NCBI GenBank assembly: GCA_018292915.2
Contig: JACVVK020000202.1
Coordinates: forward strand, 746,001 to 810,000
Length of the DNA: 64,000 nt
Source: Batillaria attramentaria
Lineage: Eukaryota; Mollusca; Gastropoda; Batillariidae
Reading direction: 5' to 3'
Both the position numbers and the translations under genes were made by a program. Positions 54,301 through 64,000 of this stretch are shown here, one piece after another (position 1 is the stretch's first letter; every line of letters starts with the position of its first letter). The notes below the pieces were generated by a model that made no database searches, was not told where the DNA came from, and saw only the letters and a list, made by a program, of their open reading frames with translations.

Positions 54301-57300
54301 AGGGAGAGTGTGTTTAATAACAACACTTAAATACACTCTCCCTCCAGCTGTTTCTGTCTCACAGCTGGAGGGAGAGTGTGTTTAAGTGCTGTTATTACAA
54401 TTTATCAAGTGTCCACTTTTGCGATTTTCTTTCCTAGTGATAAAACAGTATCTCATAAATTATCACAAAAAAAACACCACCACCCTGTTGATATTTTAAC
54501 AAGCGTGCTGCCTTCATCAGAAAGTTGTACACCTCAGTAACATCTCACAGTAACACAAAAATGTGGTAACAAACCCACAAACCACCAAGGTGAGCCAGGA
54601 TAGCCAAACAGTACAGCGTTGGACTTTAAATGCTCGGGTCATGAGTTTGAATCCTGGCTGGGGCCAAATATTAGTGCTGGCCTTTTTCCTCAATGTCCCA
54701 TCTTTGGCATCACCCATACCTGGTGGATTAGGACATTAAACTCCCGAAACACCCACCCACCTACAAACCACCAGCAGAATACCCTTCAACTAAGTAATGA
54801 TTTCTCACCTGAAACGCTGCATAACACTGGTGGTACTCATCATCATCATTCATGAAGGGTTCAAAAACTGAGTACTTGATGCCACCTGCTTCCCGGATGG
54901 CAAACTGTTGAGGTGTGTTGTTGAAAGCAAAGATGGTCAGTGCCATGCCTGCATGCAGTCGGATTTCCTGGAATAATCAATATACAAAAATTAAATTACG
55001 CAAACCACAAAACTGTCACCTGTGTCTTCTATGCTGAGCATAACTTCTAGAGTTATGAATATGCAATACATGTATCTCATCTTTCGTGAAGGGTAAACAA
55101 AATGCTGATTGCTACTAAGCTTTTAACACTCCTGTTCGAGTACCCAGAAAATGCCACCTGTTTTTATTTAGCCTAGAAGTGGTGCTTGTTTTTCCTCCGG
55201 ATAACAGCTTCTTGTGGTGACACAATGGAGCTGTTTACCAACCAACAACTTCTACCATCATATTACAACTGTGTACTAGCTCATATTTTAGAAATCGAGC
55301 CACATTAATTTTGAGAAGAATGGTTGTCAAAACATTTGAATTAACACAGGGTTTGCCCCACTGGCAGCCATTTGCTGCCCCTCTCCTCCCCACCCCCCCA
55401 CCAGCAGCCATTTTGTTTATCCCCTCTGTCCTGCAAAACACTGATACACAGCAAACCACTACTACTATACCACATTCAACCAACATGCATCTACACCATA
55501 CACACAGGAGGCAAACCTTATTCCTGGACTTGAGCAGGTCAAGGAGGAGCTCAAACTTGAAGGTTGGTTCCTCCTGCAGCTTCTCCTGGTTCTCACGATT
55601 GCTGAGCACGACACAGGCCAGCGAAATGGCCACCTCCACTTGCACCTCCTCGGACGGAGGGTGGATCAAAATCTGCACCAAGATCGGGATACCCCCTTCG
55701 TCTGCGATACGCCGCTGGGTAACCTTGTTGTTGCAATAGGCGACACCTGTGGCAGAAAGTGATGACGCCTTGCATAAAACCATTGTATTTCATTGTATTC
55801 CTGGTTTGAGGAAGTGACGCACATTAGAAGAAGTCTGTGTGAAACTCCTGATGCAACAATTCATTATGCATAATGCATGTGAAAATGATCAAGTTGCTAA
55901 TCAGGCTTGTGTATGGAAGTCCAGTATGCATTTTTTTTTTTTTAAAGTAACATCTGTGAAGTCATAAAGCAGCTAGTGTCAATGATGCTCCCAAACAACT
56001 TGGTTTCGTTTGCTGTTTGGGGGTTAAAGATAAGAGTGATAAGAGTGATACTGAAGATGGAGCAAACAGCGAATAGGCAGTGATCATTCCCTGGCTCACC
56101 GGCCCCCGTGGTGTAGTGGTTAGCACTTCGGACTATGGACCGGGAGACCCGGGTTCGATCCCCAGCCGCGGCAAGCGGGATTTTTTCCTACCTAGGTCGG
56201 CTCCTACCCAGAGCGGGTGTGCTATGGGCCCAATGGGTAGGCTGTTGCCACACAGCCGAGCTTCACCCACTTCACGGGTGCGACTTGGTATGTCACGCCA
56301 GCACAGTGCACTTATCTTGACGCGGTGTGCTGGCTTGCGATCCCTGATGACCCCTAGAGCTATGTCAGTGGGAGCGTAGTGCTCCCGGCAGGTTCAACCA
56401 AGCTGAACAGGTCTGTGTTGGGTAGGGGACTGACCAAAAGTGCAAACTGGGTTAGGGTAGCTGGAGCTCAATAGCTGTGGCAGGCAATCCAGCTAAGTGA
56501 AGGGAAAACACTGACAGAAAATCCCGGACAGGACATAGTCGTCAGCCGTGGCAGGCAAGTGTCCTAGGAAAAGGAAAATTCCAAACAAACACCCCCTGTC
56601 TCCCAGCAGGGTCACCTGAGGGCAGGAGGGGCTCTCTACATCCAGGCGAAGGAAGCTCTCCTAGGAGAAGGAAAACTCCAAACTCAAACCAAGCCAACGA
56701 AGTCGGAGTGTCGCTGACTATGCCTAGGAGGACATAGTGTGGCAACCCGTCAGGGAGACGAGCACACACGCAACCCAGAAAAATGGACAATGCCTCCCCC
56801 CCCTCATTCCCTGGCTCCCACCCCAGTTCAAACTCACGACTCCTAACTACATTTTTTTTTGGTGTGCCATCAACGTCAAATCAGTCAAGCAACCTACTAA
56901 AAACTGTTTAACAGGCTAACTGAAAAAAAAACAAGAAAAATATGAATATAAGCACTGACTCAATGTTTCAGACTGTCACAAATGAGACACAGGAAAGAAA
57001 CCAAAACAATAACAACAAAAAACAACAACAACAAAAAAACAATAAAAGAACTGGTGAAAAGCAGGGAAAAAACCCGAGAAAAATGTTGCAACTCACCAAC
57101 ACACAGGATGCCAAGGACCTTGATGACCATTAGCAGAACAGTGTCGGAGGTTTTGGGGGATCGCAGCAGACGTACGAGCTGTTGGAATGCATCGGCCTCC
57201 GCCAGCTTGTTCTGGTTCTCCAGGTTCTCACGGCCCAGGGCAATCGACAGCATGCAACCTAGGAACAGCAAAAACAATCTGTCATAATGCCTCGGAAAGG

Positions 57301-59095
57301 GAGAAACAGAAGAACATTTTCTTGTGGCAGATGTCTCTTGCTGAAAGTGCACCAACATGCATATAGAGGAAGAAAGGGCACTGCATAAGACTGACACAGT
57401 AAACCATACCAGTGTAAAGATGTGTAGTAAAATTATATCCAAACTGCAGTACAATGAGAACTAGAGCTTCAATGCTACAAACAGACCATGATCAGACCTC
57501 TCATCCTCATCTGGAAATTGGGCCAAAGTGCCATGGATTTGAGAAGTTTTTAGGACCTTTTCCCCACGATGGTAGACCTGGTTTGGAGTTTAGAAGCCAT
57601 GCGCAGATCAAAAGAACCATAACTTACCAACATACAGGAGCTTTTCTGTGGGTTCCAGAAGCATCTGTATGATGTGCGGGATACCAATACGCTGGGCGAT
57701 GTATTTCTGCTGTGACTTGGTGCCGCCAGCCAGCGCCCACAGGGAACAGGCCCCTTGTTCTCTCACCTCTGTGTAGATGTTCTGCAAAAGAGTATCACTA
57801 GTGTGCAGAAAACTCACAGTCAACAGGACAGCAACATGCCAGGAGTACTCTAAAACATAGCTGCCAAAAATGTTTTATAATATGGAACGCCTTGTCCACG
57901 TACGACATTTCACCACCACAAACCATGTCTTTGCCACTAAAACATCACAAGACAGGAAAATGATTACACCCAGATAAACAACTGACACAGTGACTGCAAA
58001 ATATGACGGTGAGCAGTGGTTCAACAGTTCACACATTCAAACTTAGGCGGGTGCATAATGAAAGGCTGTGGGATTGATCCCAATATATTCCCATGCTGAG
58101 TAGTGATATTATAATATCAATTTTTCCTGTCTTCTACCCTGCTTATCAAGTTTATCTCCAGGTACGTCAACTTTCCTCACCCCAGAAAAATCAAAATGGG
58201 TAAATGGGTGGCACCACTCCATAGGGAAAGCAACCCAAACTTCTCGAAATGGGTAATAACGTAGAAAACAACAACAACAACAACAAAAATAAATCTGTAC
58301 CTGTGCAGCCAGCCACCTTTGAAGCAAGCTTATCTGCAATAAATCTGGTACGCTCACTCACAATTTTCAAATACTCACTACCCCAATCACGTACTGTACC
58401 TTCAAAAGGCGGATGAGAGCTTTGGGCGCATCCAGGTCCAAGAAGATGCGCTGGCTGTTCGGGTTGTTTTGTGCAAGTGCCTCCAAAGCGCTCGATGCTT
58501 TTACTTGCACAGTTGTACTGCGACTGGCACGAATCAGGTCCACCAGAGGCCTGTGGCAACAAAGGGCTATACATCACTTCATGTACATGTATGCATTACT
58601 GGACACTGAGTCACATGCTGCAGCAACAGTTTCGAAGTAAGTCTGGCATTAAATACTACAGACGCCTGTCTGCTGAACGTCAGTGATGCTGCAACTGTCA
58701 ACTGTAGGAATCTGCTCTCTGGTTTCCCCAATGGCTCATAGAAAACTTTAAGGCCATCAAGACCACTTTAAGACAAGATCTATGTAATTTTTTTCCTGCT
58801 TTTTTTGTTGTTGTTGTTGTTGTTGTTGGTTTTTGGCAACATTCTAAAATGTAAGCATCTGAAAGCTTAGTTTCCAAATAATGACCAATGAAGAATTTTG
58901 CTTCATAACCAAAATTTCAAAATGATGACAATTTTCGCTTTGTGTGTCATTTGGCTCTTGAAAATATGGCAATTCCAATCTGTACTAGTTGTTGCCCTAT
59001 TCTTCCTTTACGTCCACCTACAACAGATGGAAAAAAAAAGGAAATAAAAGAACACTAAAACTGACACACCCACCCACATCCACATCCACATCCAC

Positions 59096-59149
<54 letters not shown>

Positions 59150-62100
59150 TTGGCAGCCCCCTCATTCATGACAGCGTCCTGGTTTGTTTGATGTCCAGAG
59201 CAGACAGCTGCAATGGCAGCAGCAGTTCCTGCCTGAAGGTCCTCTGTCATCAACAGCAATTAACACCATTACACAACTGTTGCTGGTTTGTTTCTCCTTT
59301 TTTAAATTCTAGCTCTTGACACTGACTATACAGATCAAAATCCACAAGAATACAGTAAAAACAACACAAAGGAATACAAGGCATGAAAGAACAAATTACA
59401 TGTACCAACATGCCAAACCATAAACTAGTCCCCCCCCCCCCCCCCCATATATTGCAAAGTTGTACTGAGCAGCTCGACAAAACAGACGAGTGATACAAGA
59501 CTATGCATTCTTGAGGCTATCCTACCAATAAACCTGAACTGGGTTGCTGATGTTGCTGCTGCTACTAAAAACACTATAATGGAGAGCTCCAACCCAACTG
59601 GGTAATCTCAGCACTTAGGGAGAGCGTTTTTAAAGAAAAGAAAAAAAAACAACAACCCACAAACCAACAGCAACCAGCAACATCATAATGAGAAAACAAC
59701 AAAACCATCTGCTCAAGATGATGAGTCATGACTCACCTGAACTGACAGTGAGAAATTCCACCAGTGGCTCCACGACGCCAGCCCTATATGCAGCAGTCTT
59801 GTTGTCGAAGTTCCCCAGACACAAGACACGGATGGCGTTCACGGCATTGACGAGAACATCTTCCAGCTCTGACTCCAACAGATTTACAAGTGGCTCAACG
59901 CCACCACAGCTTGCAATCACCTCCTGAAAACATATATCAGCACAGACATAAGAGTAAAGTTAGCTGGAAAAGACACCATGGGAGTTCATGCAGGCCAAAG
60001 GTTTTGTCCCAGAGCTTCTACTAATTCTAGATCTTTGATGAAGGCAGGAAATATCTGCACAACTGAGGACATGAAACAGATTTCAATGCCGAGTATTACA
60101 GCTGTTTGCATGTTGGCAACATAAGCTTGAAACGTCTTTTGTATTGACTGGAAACAAGGGGTAAGAATACAGAAGAACAAGAAGGGGTAAGAATACAGTA
60201 GAACTGCCATGAGCAACCTCTTGCACGAGCAAACGTGCAAGTCATGCATTTATAATTGTACGGTCCTATTTACTATCCGGCACTATTCATCACACCTGAT
60301 TGCCTTCTACACAGGCGAGGTCTGAGAGGATGATAGCGGCCCTCGATTGAATGTCATCAACCGATGACGACAGCAGCTGGATTAAGATTGGGCACGCGTT
60401 GGCCTCTGTCAGTGCCAGGCGTATCTCATCGTTTTCAGAGATATTGCAGATGACCGAGGCAGCCACCGACTGGATTTCCTCACTGTCCAGTTTCAACAAC
60501 TCAACTAGAGCCGGCATGGCCCCTGAAATTTTAGACAAGACAACTGTATGCAACAAATCAAGACTTCAGAGTAAATCTGACAAGCACAAATCTCTGTAAA
60601 CCCAAGCGTACAATCGACACAAACACCACCACTCCCACTTCCCCCCCCAGAGTCTTAGTGTACCTTAGACGTCCAAGTGAGTAATCTGTGACTAATCTGC
60701 AGTCGAGTAATATGATTACATGTTTGCCATAATCATCACTGACCTGCTTCCAGAATGGCCTTCCAGTAATGCGGTTTGCAGGTGGACAACACTTCCAGAC
60801 ACTTGACTGAGCTGTCCTTCCGTCCGATGGTGCTGTCTTTCAGCATGTCTGCAAGGCAAGGACGCTCAGTTTGACAGAATGTTTACAGTCATGTCCTGTC
60901 ACACATGCGTAGCTGACAACACCAGAACTTCTTGTTGACCAATAACTCCTGGCACCCTATGTTTCCCAGTACCCTGCCCATTATATAATACACAGCACAA
61001 GAAACACCACCAAGCCAATATAGGCACTGGACATAAGTGCTGAGACCCATGTGAGTGAAGGCGTGGCTCTGGAATCATGAAAATAATCGATCCCTATAAA
61101 GCGTGTCACCCGACATCCCAACATTCCCCTGCAAATGATACCAACCGACAAGAACTTTCCACACTTGAACGTTGGGGTTGTTCCACTCGATGAGGAACTC
61201 CAAAACGTTGGTGTGGAACCTGATGGCGGCCAGCATCACCATGTTGTTCCCCTGGCCGTCCACACGCCGGATGTCGGCGCCCAGGTGGATGAGTTCCTTC
61301 ACTGCCGCCAGACCTCCTGAACTGGCTGCCAGCAACAAGGAAGTGGACTTGTTGCTGAAAATCACAAACCCAGCATCCGGTGAGACAGAGGGTGGTAAGC
61401 AAGTGTACTTCGTAATGTACACAGTCTCCGCTCTGTTGCAGACAAAAGTGATGTGCACCAGGCATCAATGAAATAAAGAAATAAACTGGATTTAAATGCT
61501 CACGGTTATTCCGTGTTTCTAGGCTTCAGTGATGCAAAATTATGTTCTGGAGCAGTTGCGCTTGCGAATGTGCACGTATGCTCAATATAATAATGATAAT
61601 GATAATAAATGGTATTTGTAGGGCGCATTTCTTTGGAATAAAACTCAATGCGCCAATCACTCAACGATACTCACGAACATTTTACAAACAGTGGACACGC
61701 ATATACTGGTGAAACCAACTAGCTATACTGACACAGGAAATTACTGGAAAGCTGTACAAAAGAGGAACATTTTAATATAGTCTATCTTATTGACTAGCAG
61801 AGCTCTGAATGCACGCAATGTCACCTACAGACAGTGCTAACCAGTGAAAATGAACATTATCTTATTCAGTGGTTAACCATGGCCACTGCAATAGCTGAGT
61901 CCTTGTGAGCTTTATATTCGTGTTGCATGTACCCTTCTACTGGCTCAGTGCCAACCTGTGAGATGCTGTTACTGTGCAGGTGTCTGGGTGGCATGATGTT
62001 AGACATTACAAAAGGAACTTAGAATGATGTGTGAGCATAGAACTGATGGAAAATGGGCCTCTGAAAAAAAAAAAAAAAAAAAAAAACAATATTTACTCGT

Positions 62101-62298
62101 TTTTCGTGACGAGCTCCAGAAGCCCAGCGTTTTTGCGCACCATGACCCGAACGACAGACTGGTGGTCGAAGAAAGCCGCATGGTGAATGGGGGCCCAGCC
62201 ATCTTGGTCAGTTGCCAGGATGTTGGCGTAGTTCGCCAGAAGGCAGGTGACAGCGTCCAGAGCTCCACACCTCGCTGCCGCATGCAGTGCTGTCGGAC
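51341..62298 (-). CDS. ANKAR: Ankyrin and armadillo repeat-containing protein, 3-prime part
   Basis: Fifteen minus-strand exons, all in phase, encode the last 880 or so residues: 62097-62298, 61146-61354, 60744-60848, 60296-60522, 59737-59923, 59150-59243, 58400-58550, 57628-57781, 57097-57258, 55517-55746, 54809-54967, 53895-54122, 53395-53591, 53056-53102 and 51341-51630. The first two exons hold ankyrin repeats (TALHAAARCGALDAV, WAPIHHAAFFD, SLLLAASSGGLAAVKELI). The following exons hold about a dozen armadillo repeats (AMPALVELLK, VEPLVNLLESE, GIPHIIQMLL). The last exon is a Ser/Arg-rich, probably disordered tail. Earlier exons lie to the right of the window. The biochemical function is not established; the repeats suggest a protein-binding scaffold. 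The neighbour OSGEPL1 is also its neighbour in human. Introns contain a Harbinger element, two SINEs and a family C repeat. Confidence 0.9.
51858..52465 (+). mobile_element. PIF/Harbinger-type element with N-terminal transposase remnant
   Basis: The body 51861-52462 has inverted ends containing GGCCGTTCTACACGTG and a TAA target duplication at 51858-51860 and 52463-52465, both typical of PIF/Harbinger. A plus-strand frame (to 52224) is acidic (EEELTFAAAAVILLQHRKK) and then has RIWARKWILQRDSLGAYGG. This resembles the start of Harbinger nucleases, which is followed by the missing DDE domain. It is inserted in the last ANKAR intron. Confidence 0.85.
54294..54397. repeat. Triple inverted/direct repeat forming alternative hairpins
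   Basis: The 23-bp unit starting CAGCTGGAGGGAGAGTGT occurs forward at 54294-54316, inverted at 54328-54350 and forward again at 54362-54384. The second and third copies extend into a longer palindrome (about 54315-54350 with 54362-54397) with an 11-nt loop. It lies in an ANKAR intron, just after a GT/GGT microsatellite. Confidence 0.85.
54577..54773 (+). mobile_element. tRNA-derived SINE, family B
   Basis: The body 54588-54762 matches the element at 41414: a TAGCCAAACAGTACAGCG A-box region, a GAGTTTGAATCC B box, and an ACACCCACC end. It is flanked by the 11-bp duplication ACAAACCACCA at 54577-54587 and 54763-54773. It lies in an ANKAR intron. Confidence 0.88.
56084..56817 (+). mobile_element. 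Chimeric SINE: family A head with a different 3-prime body
   Basis: A perfect 14-bp duplication, TCATTCCCTGGCTC (56084-56097 and 56804-56817), encloses one insertion of about 706 bp. The first 190 bp or so match SINE A, including the tRNA boxes (GTGTAGTGGTTAGCAC and GGTTCGATCCCC). After GCGACTTGG the sequence switches to an unrelated body with two imperfect copies of a CCTAGGA-AAGGAAAA-TCCAAAC motif. It ends C-rich, not A-rich. The single duplication shows the whole was inserted at once. Confidence 0.85.
59098..59146. repeat. (AC)n microsatellite next to an ANKAR splice donor
   Basis: An AC run of about 48 nt, preceded by CCACATCCACAT repeats. It ends only a few nucleotides from the donor of the exon at 59150-59243 (minus strand), so length changes here could affect splicing. 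Confidence 0.9.
61583..61757 (+). mobile_element. Interspersed repeat family C in ANKAR intron
   Basis: (ATA)n-type start followed by ATGGTATTTGTAGGGCGCAT and about 130 bp matching 16012-16165 and 24819-24972. This copy gives independent evidence that the sequence is a dispersed repeat. Confidence 0.65.
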
Positions 62299-64000
62299 CT
62301 GCAGCGCCAGAACAAGGCAACGTGACTAATGGTATGTATACTTGCCTTTATTATTCTGTGATCAGCGCTGTGCATTAAGTGATACAAGGTTTGCAGAGAA
62401 GTAAAAGATGAAAAAGATGAAAAAGAAACCTAGTGAACTTCACAGTAACAAGATCTGTGGTTTTATCATTTCTGAGTGGTGAATCACTGTATCAGTCAAG
62501 TTAAATGCAAGTACAGTACATGAAAAGCATTAATTCCATGCTGAAGCATTAATTGCATTCTATGCAATCGTACAGACCATGGGTAACCACTGGTTCATGG
62601 AATACTGACTGCGTGTATGGTTGTTAGGAAGGTAAAGCATGAAAATGTGTATTTCTTTTAGGTTACTAGTGTACACCAGGATAATCTCTCTCTATATATA
62701 TGCATATCTAAAATCTGTTAAATTCATTACAGCTAAACATGCATTAATGTTAAATATTCATAAAGGTCAAGATTGTTTCAAAAACATAAATATGCACATG
62801 TATATATATGTGTATATATGTATCCAACATACCATAAAAGAATACAATCATGATGTTTCAGAAGTATTACATCCACTGCACTCCATTTAACAGACTTTTA
62901 AAGTTAGAGCATATTCCAGTTAGGCGCACACACACCACCAAGACACCAAAGGGAAAGGAAAGTTGAGTCAAAATTCCACATATGTATGTACATGTACATC
63001 AATGTGAAGACTACATGCATGTATACTAAACTGAAGTTGCAGCCAATGTTTTGTAAGAATTACCAGGGATACATAGTGGGGAAACACATTCCAAGGGTGA
63101 AGTACGTCTTTCCTATCTCTCTAACACAAACACAACAGGGACAAAAGGTGACAATTTCGAGAGCACTACTATACTGAACTGAATCCAGACGCAGTGTGCA
63201 AATTTAAAAACAAAACTAAAAACACTACTCAGGTCACCGGATCAAGATATCAGCCCTTGTCAAACGCCACAGACACACACGCATGGTTTCAGCCAAGAAA
63301 TCCAGATGCTGATGACCTCAGAGCATCCATTTGCTTGCTGCATCCTCAGCCAGGCTAGCTGAATACCATGAACACTGCGAACTCTTTATATGTATCCAGA
63401 GACCTGCTAATTTTTTTTTCATGAGTTAAAACACATACTTGTATAATACAACACCGAGCTACACATGTGCACGTTTTCTATGTTGGCCACTTGTTGGGGG
63501 AAAAGGGGGGGGGGGGGGAGGAGGAGGGGGAGGGGGTTTGTGGGTGGGTGGAGGAGTGGAGGCAGGTTAATTGCAATGAAGCACTTTGTCTTCTATTTTA
63601 GGTGACCTAATATGCCTACAGTGTGTATATATACAGTGGTGAGAGTCAGGTGTGGGGACAAGCAGGTACAGGACAGGTAAATAAAGATGAAAGCTAGTGT
63701 AAAGAGGAGGTGAAAGACTAAAGGCCGGTCTAGCAATGGTGAAAGTGAAGGGGATCAACTGTTACAGCAAAGGACACAGTGATTACTGGATTGAAACCAC
63801 TCGACTATGGATGACAGAACAGGAGTGGAGGGGGTTATAGGTATCACCACTGTGAACAGATGTATATATCAGTATACATATATTTACACATCTCAAGCAA
63901 GTAGGGGAGTCGAAGCTTTGTGGAAGGGGCCCCAGGCGTTTCACTGAAATGTTTCTCCACAGAATCCTCTGTTTGCAGTTTGAACAATGAAAACAACAGG
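62299..64000. other. ANKAR intron to window end, no exon seen
   Basis: AT-rich sequence with TATA-type simple repeats (about 62690-62820) and a G-rich stretch at 63497-63536. I recognise no ankyrin-repeat exon here, so the preceding ANKAR exon is probably beyond 64000. Confidence 0.5.

Overview
The window is eukaryotic nuclear DNA. Genes are split by many short-exon introns, (AC)n microsatellites are frequent, and SINE, LINE, LTR and DNA-transposon debris is dense. Encoded proteins are animal-like. Gene content and repeats (a pearl-like/Helentron-type element and lineage-expanded NaGLT1-type sugar transporters) suggest a mollusc, most likely a marine gastropod. That assignment is inference; no species is identified.

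Left part (0-28 kb, + strand): a tandem array of four three-exon major-facilitator genes resembling sodium-dependent glucose transporter 1 (NaGLT1/MFSD4B). They start at 1260, 8379, 14967 and 23788. Exon lengths are the same in all four (150, 286 and 1103 nt), except that copy 1 ends early at a TAG. Copies 3 and 4 sit in a recent tandem duplication (about 13.87-22.65 and 22.65-33.78 kb). It also copied the 3-prime half of OSGEPL1, leaving a headless duplicate at 19.9-22.5 kb.

Middle (29.7-47.6 kb): complete OSGEPL1 (mitochondrial tRNA t6A synthase, - strand, 10 exons) lies head-to-head with complete GARS1 (glycyl-tRNA synthetase, + strand, 17 exons). Their start codons are separated by only 335 bp, a likely bidirectional promoter joining two tRNA-function genes. 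GARS1 has an upstream Met with a mitochondrial-type leader, an internal Met for a cytosolic form, and one textbook U12-type AT-AC intron.

Right part (51.3-62.3 kb, - strand): the 3-prime 15 exons of ANKAR (ankyrin plus armadillo repeats). Upstream exons lie beyond the window. OSGEPL1 and ANKAR are also neighbours in human, so the block looks like old microsynteny with GARS1 between them.

Transposons with readable target-site duplications include two SINE families, hAT-like elements with 5-6 bp duplications, a PIF/Harbinger element with TAA, a LINE 3-prime fragment and LTR-like pieces. One hAT-like element and the Helentron-type element have empty sites in the paralogous duplicate, so those insertions can be polarised. 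I found no convincing new multi-gene system. The most notable points are the U12 intron, the OSGEPL1/GARS1 promoter, the duplication with its truncated OSGEPL1, and the unusual transposon ends.
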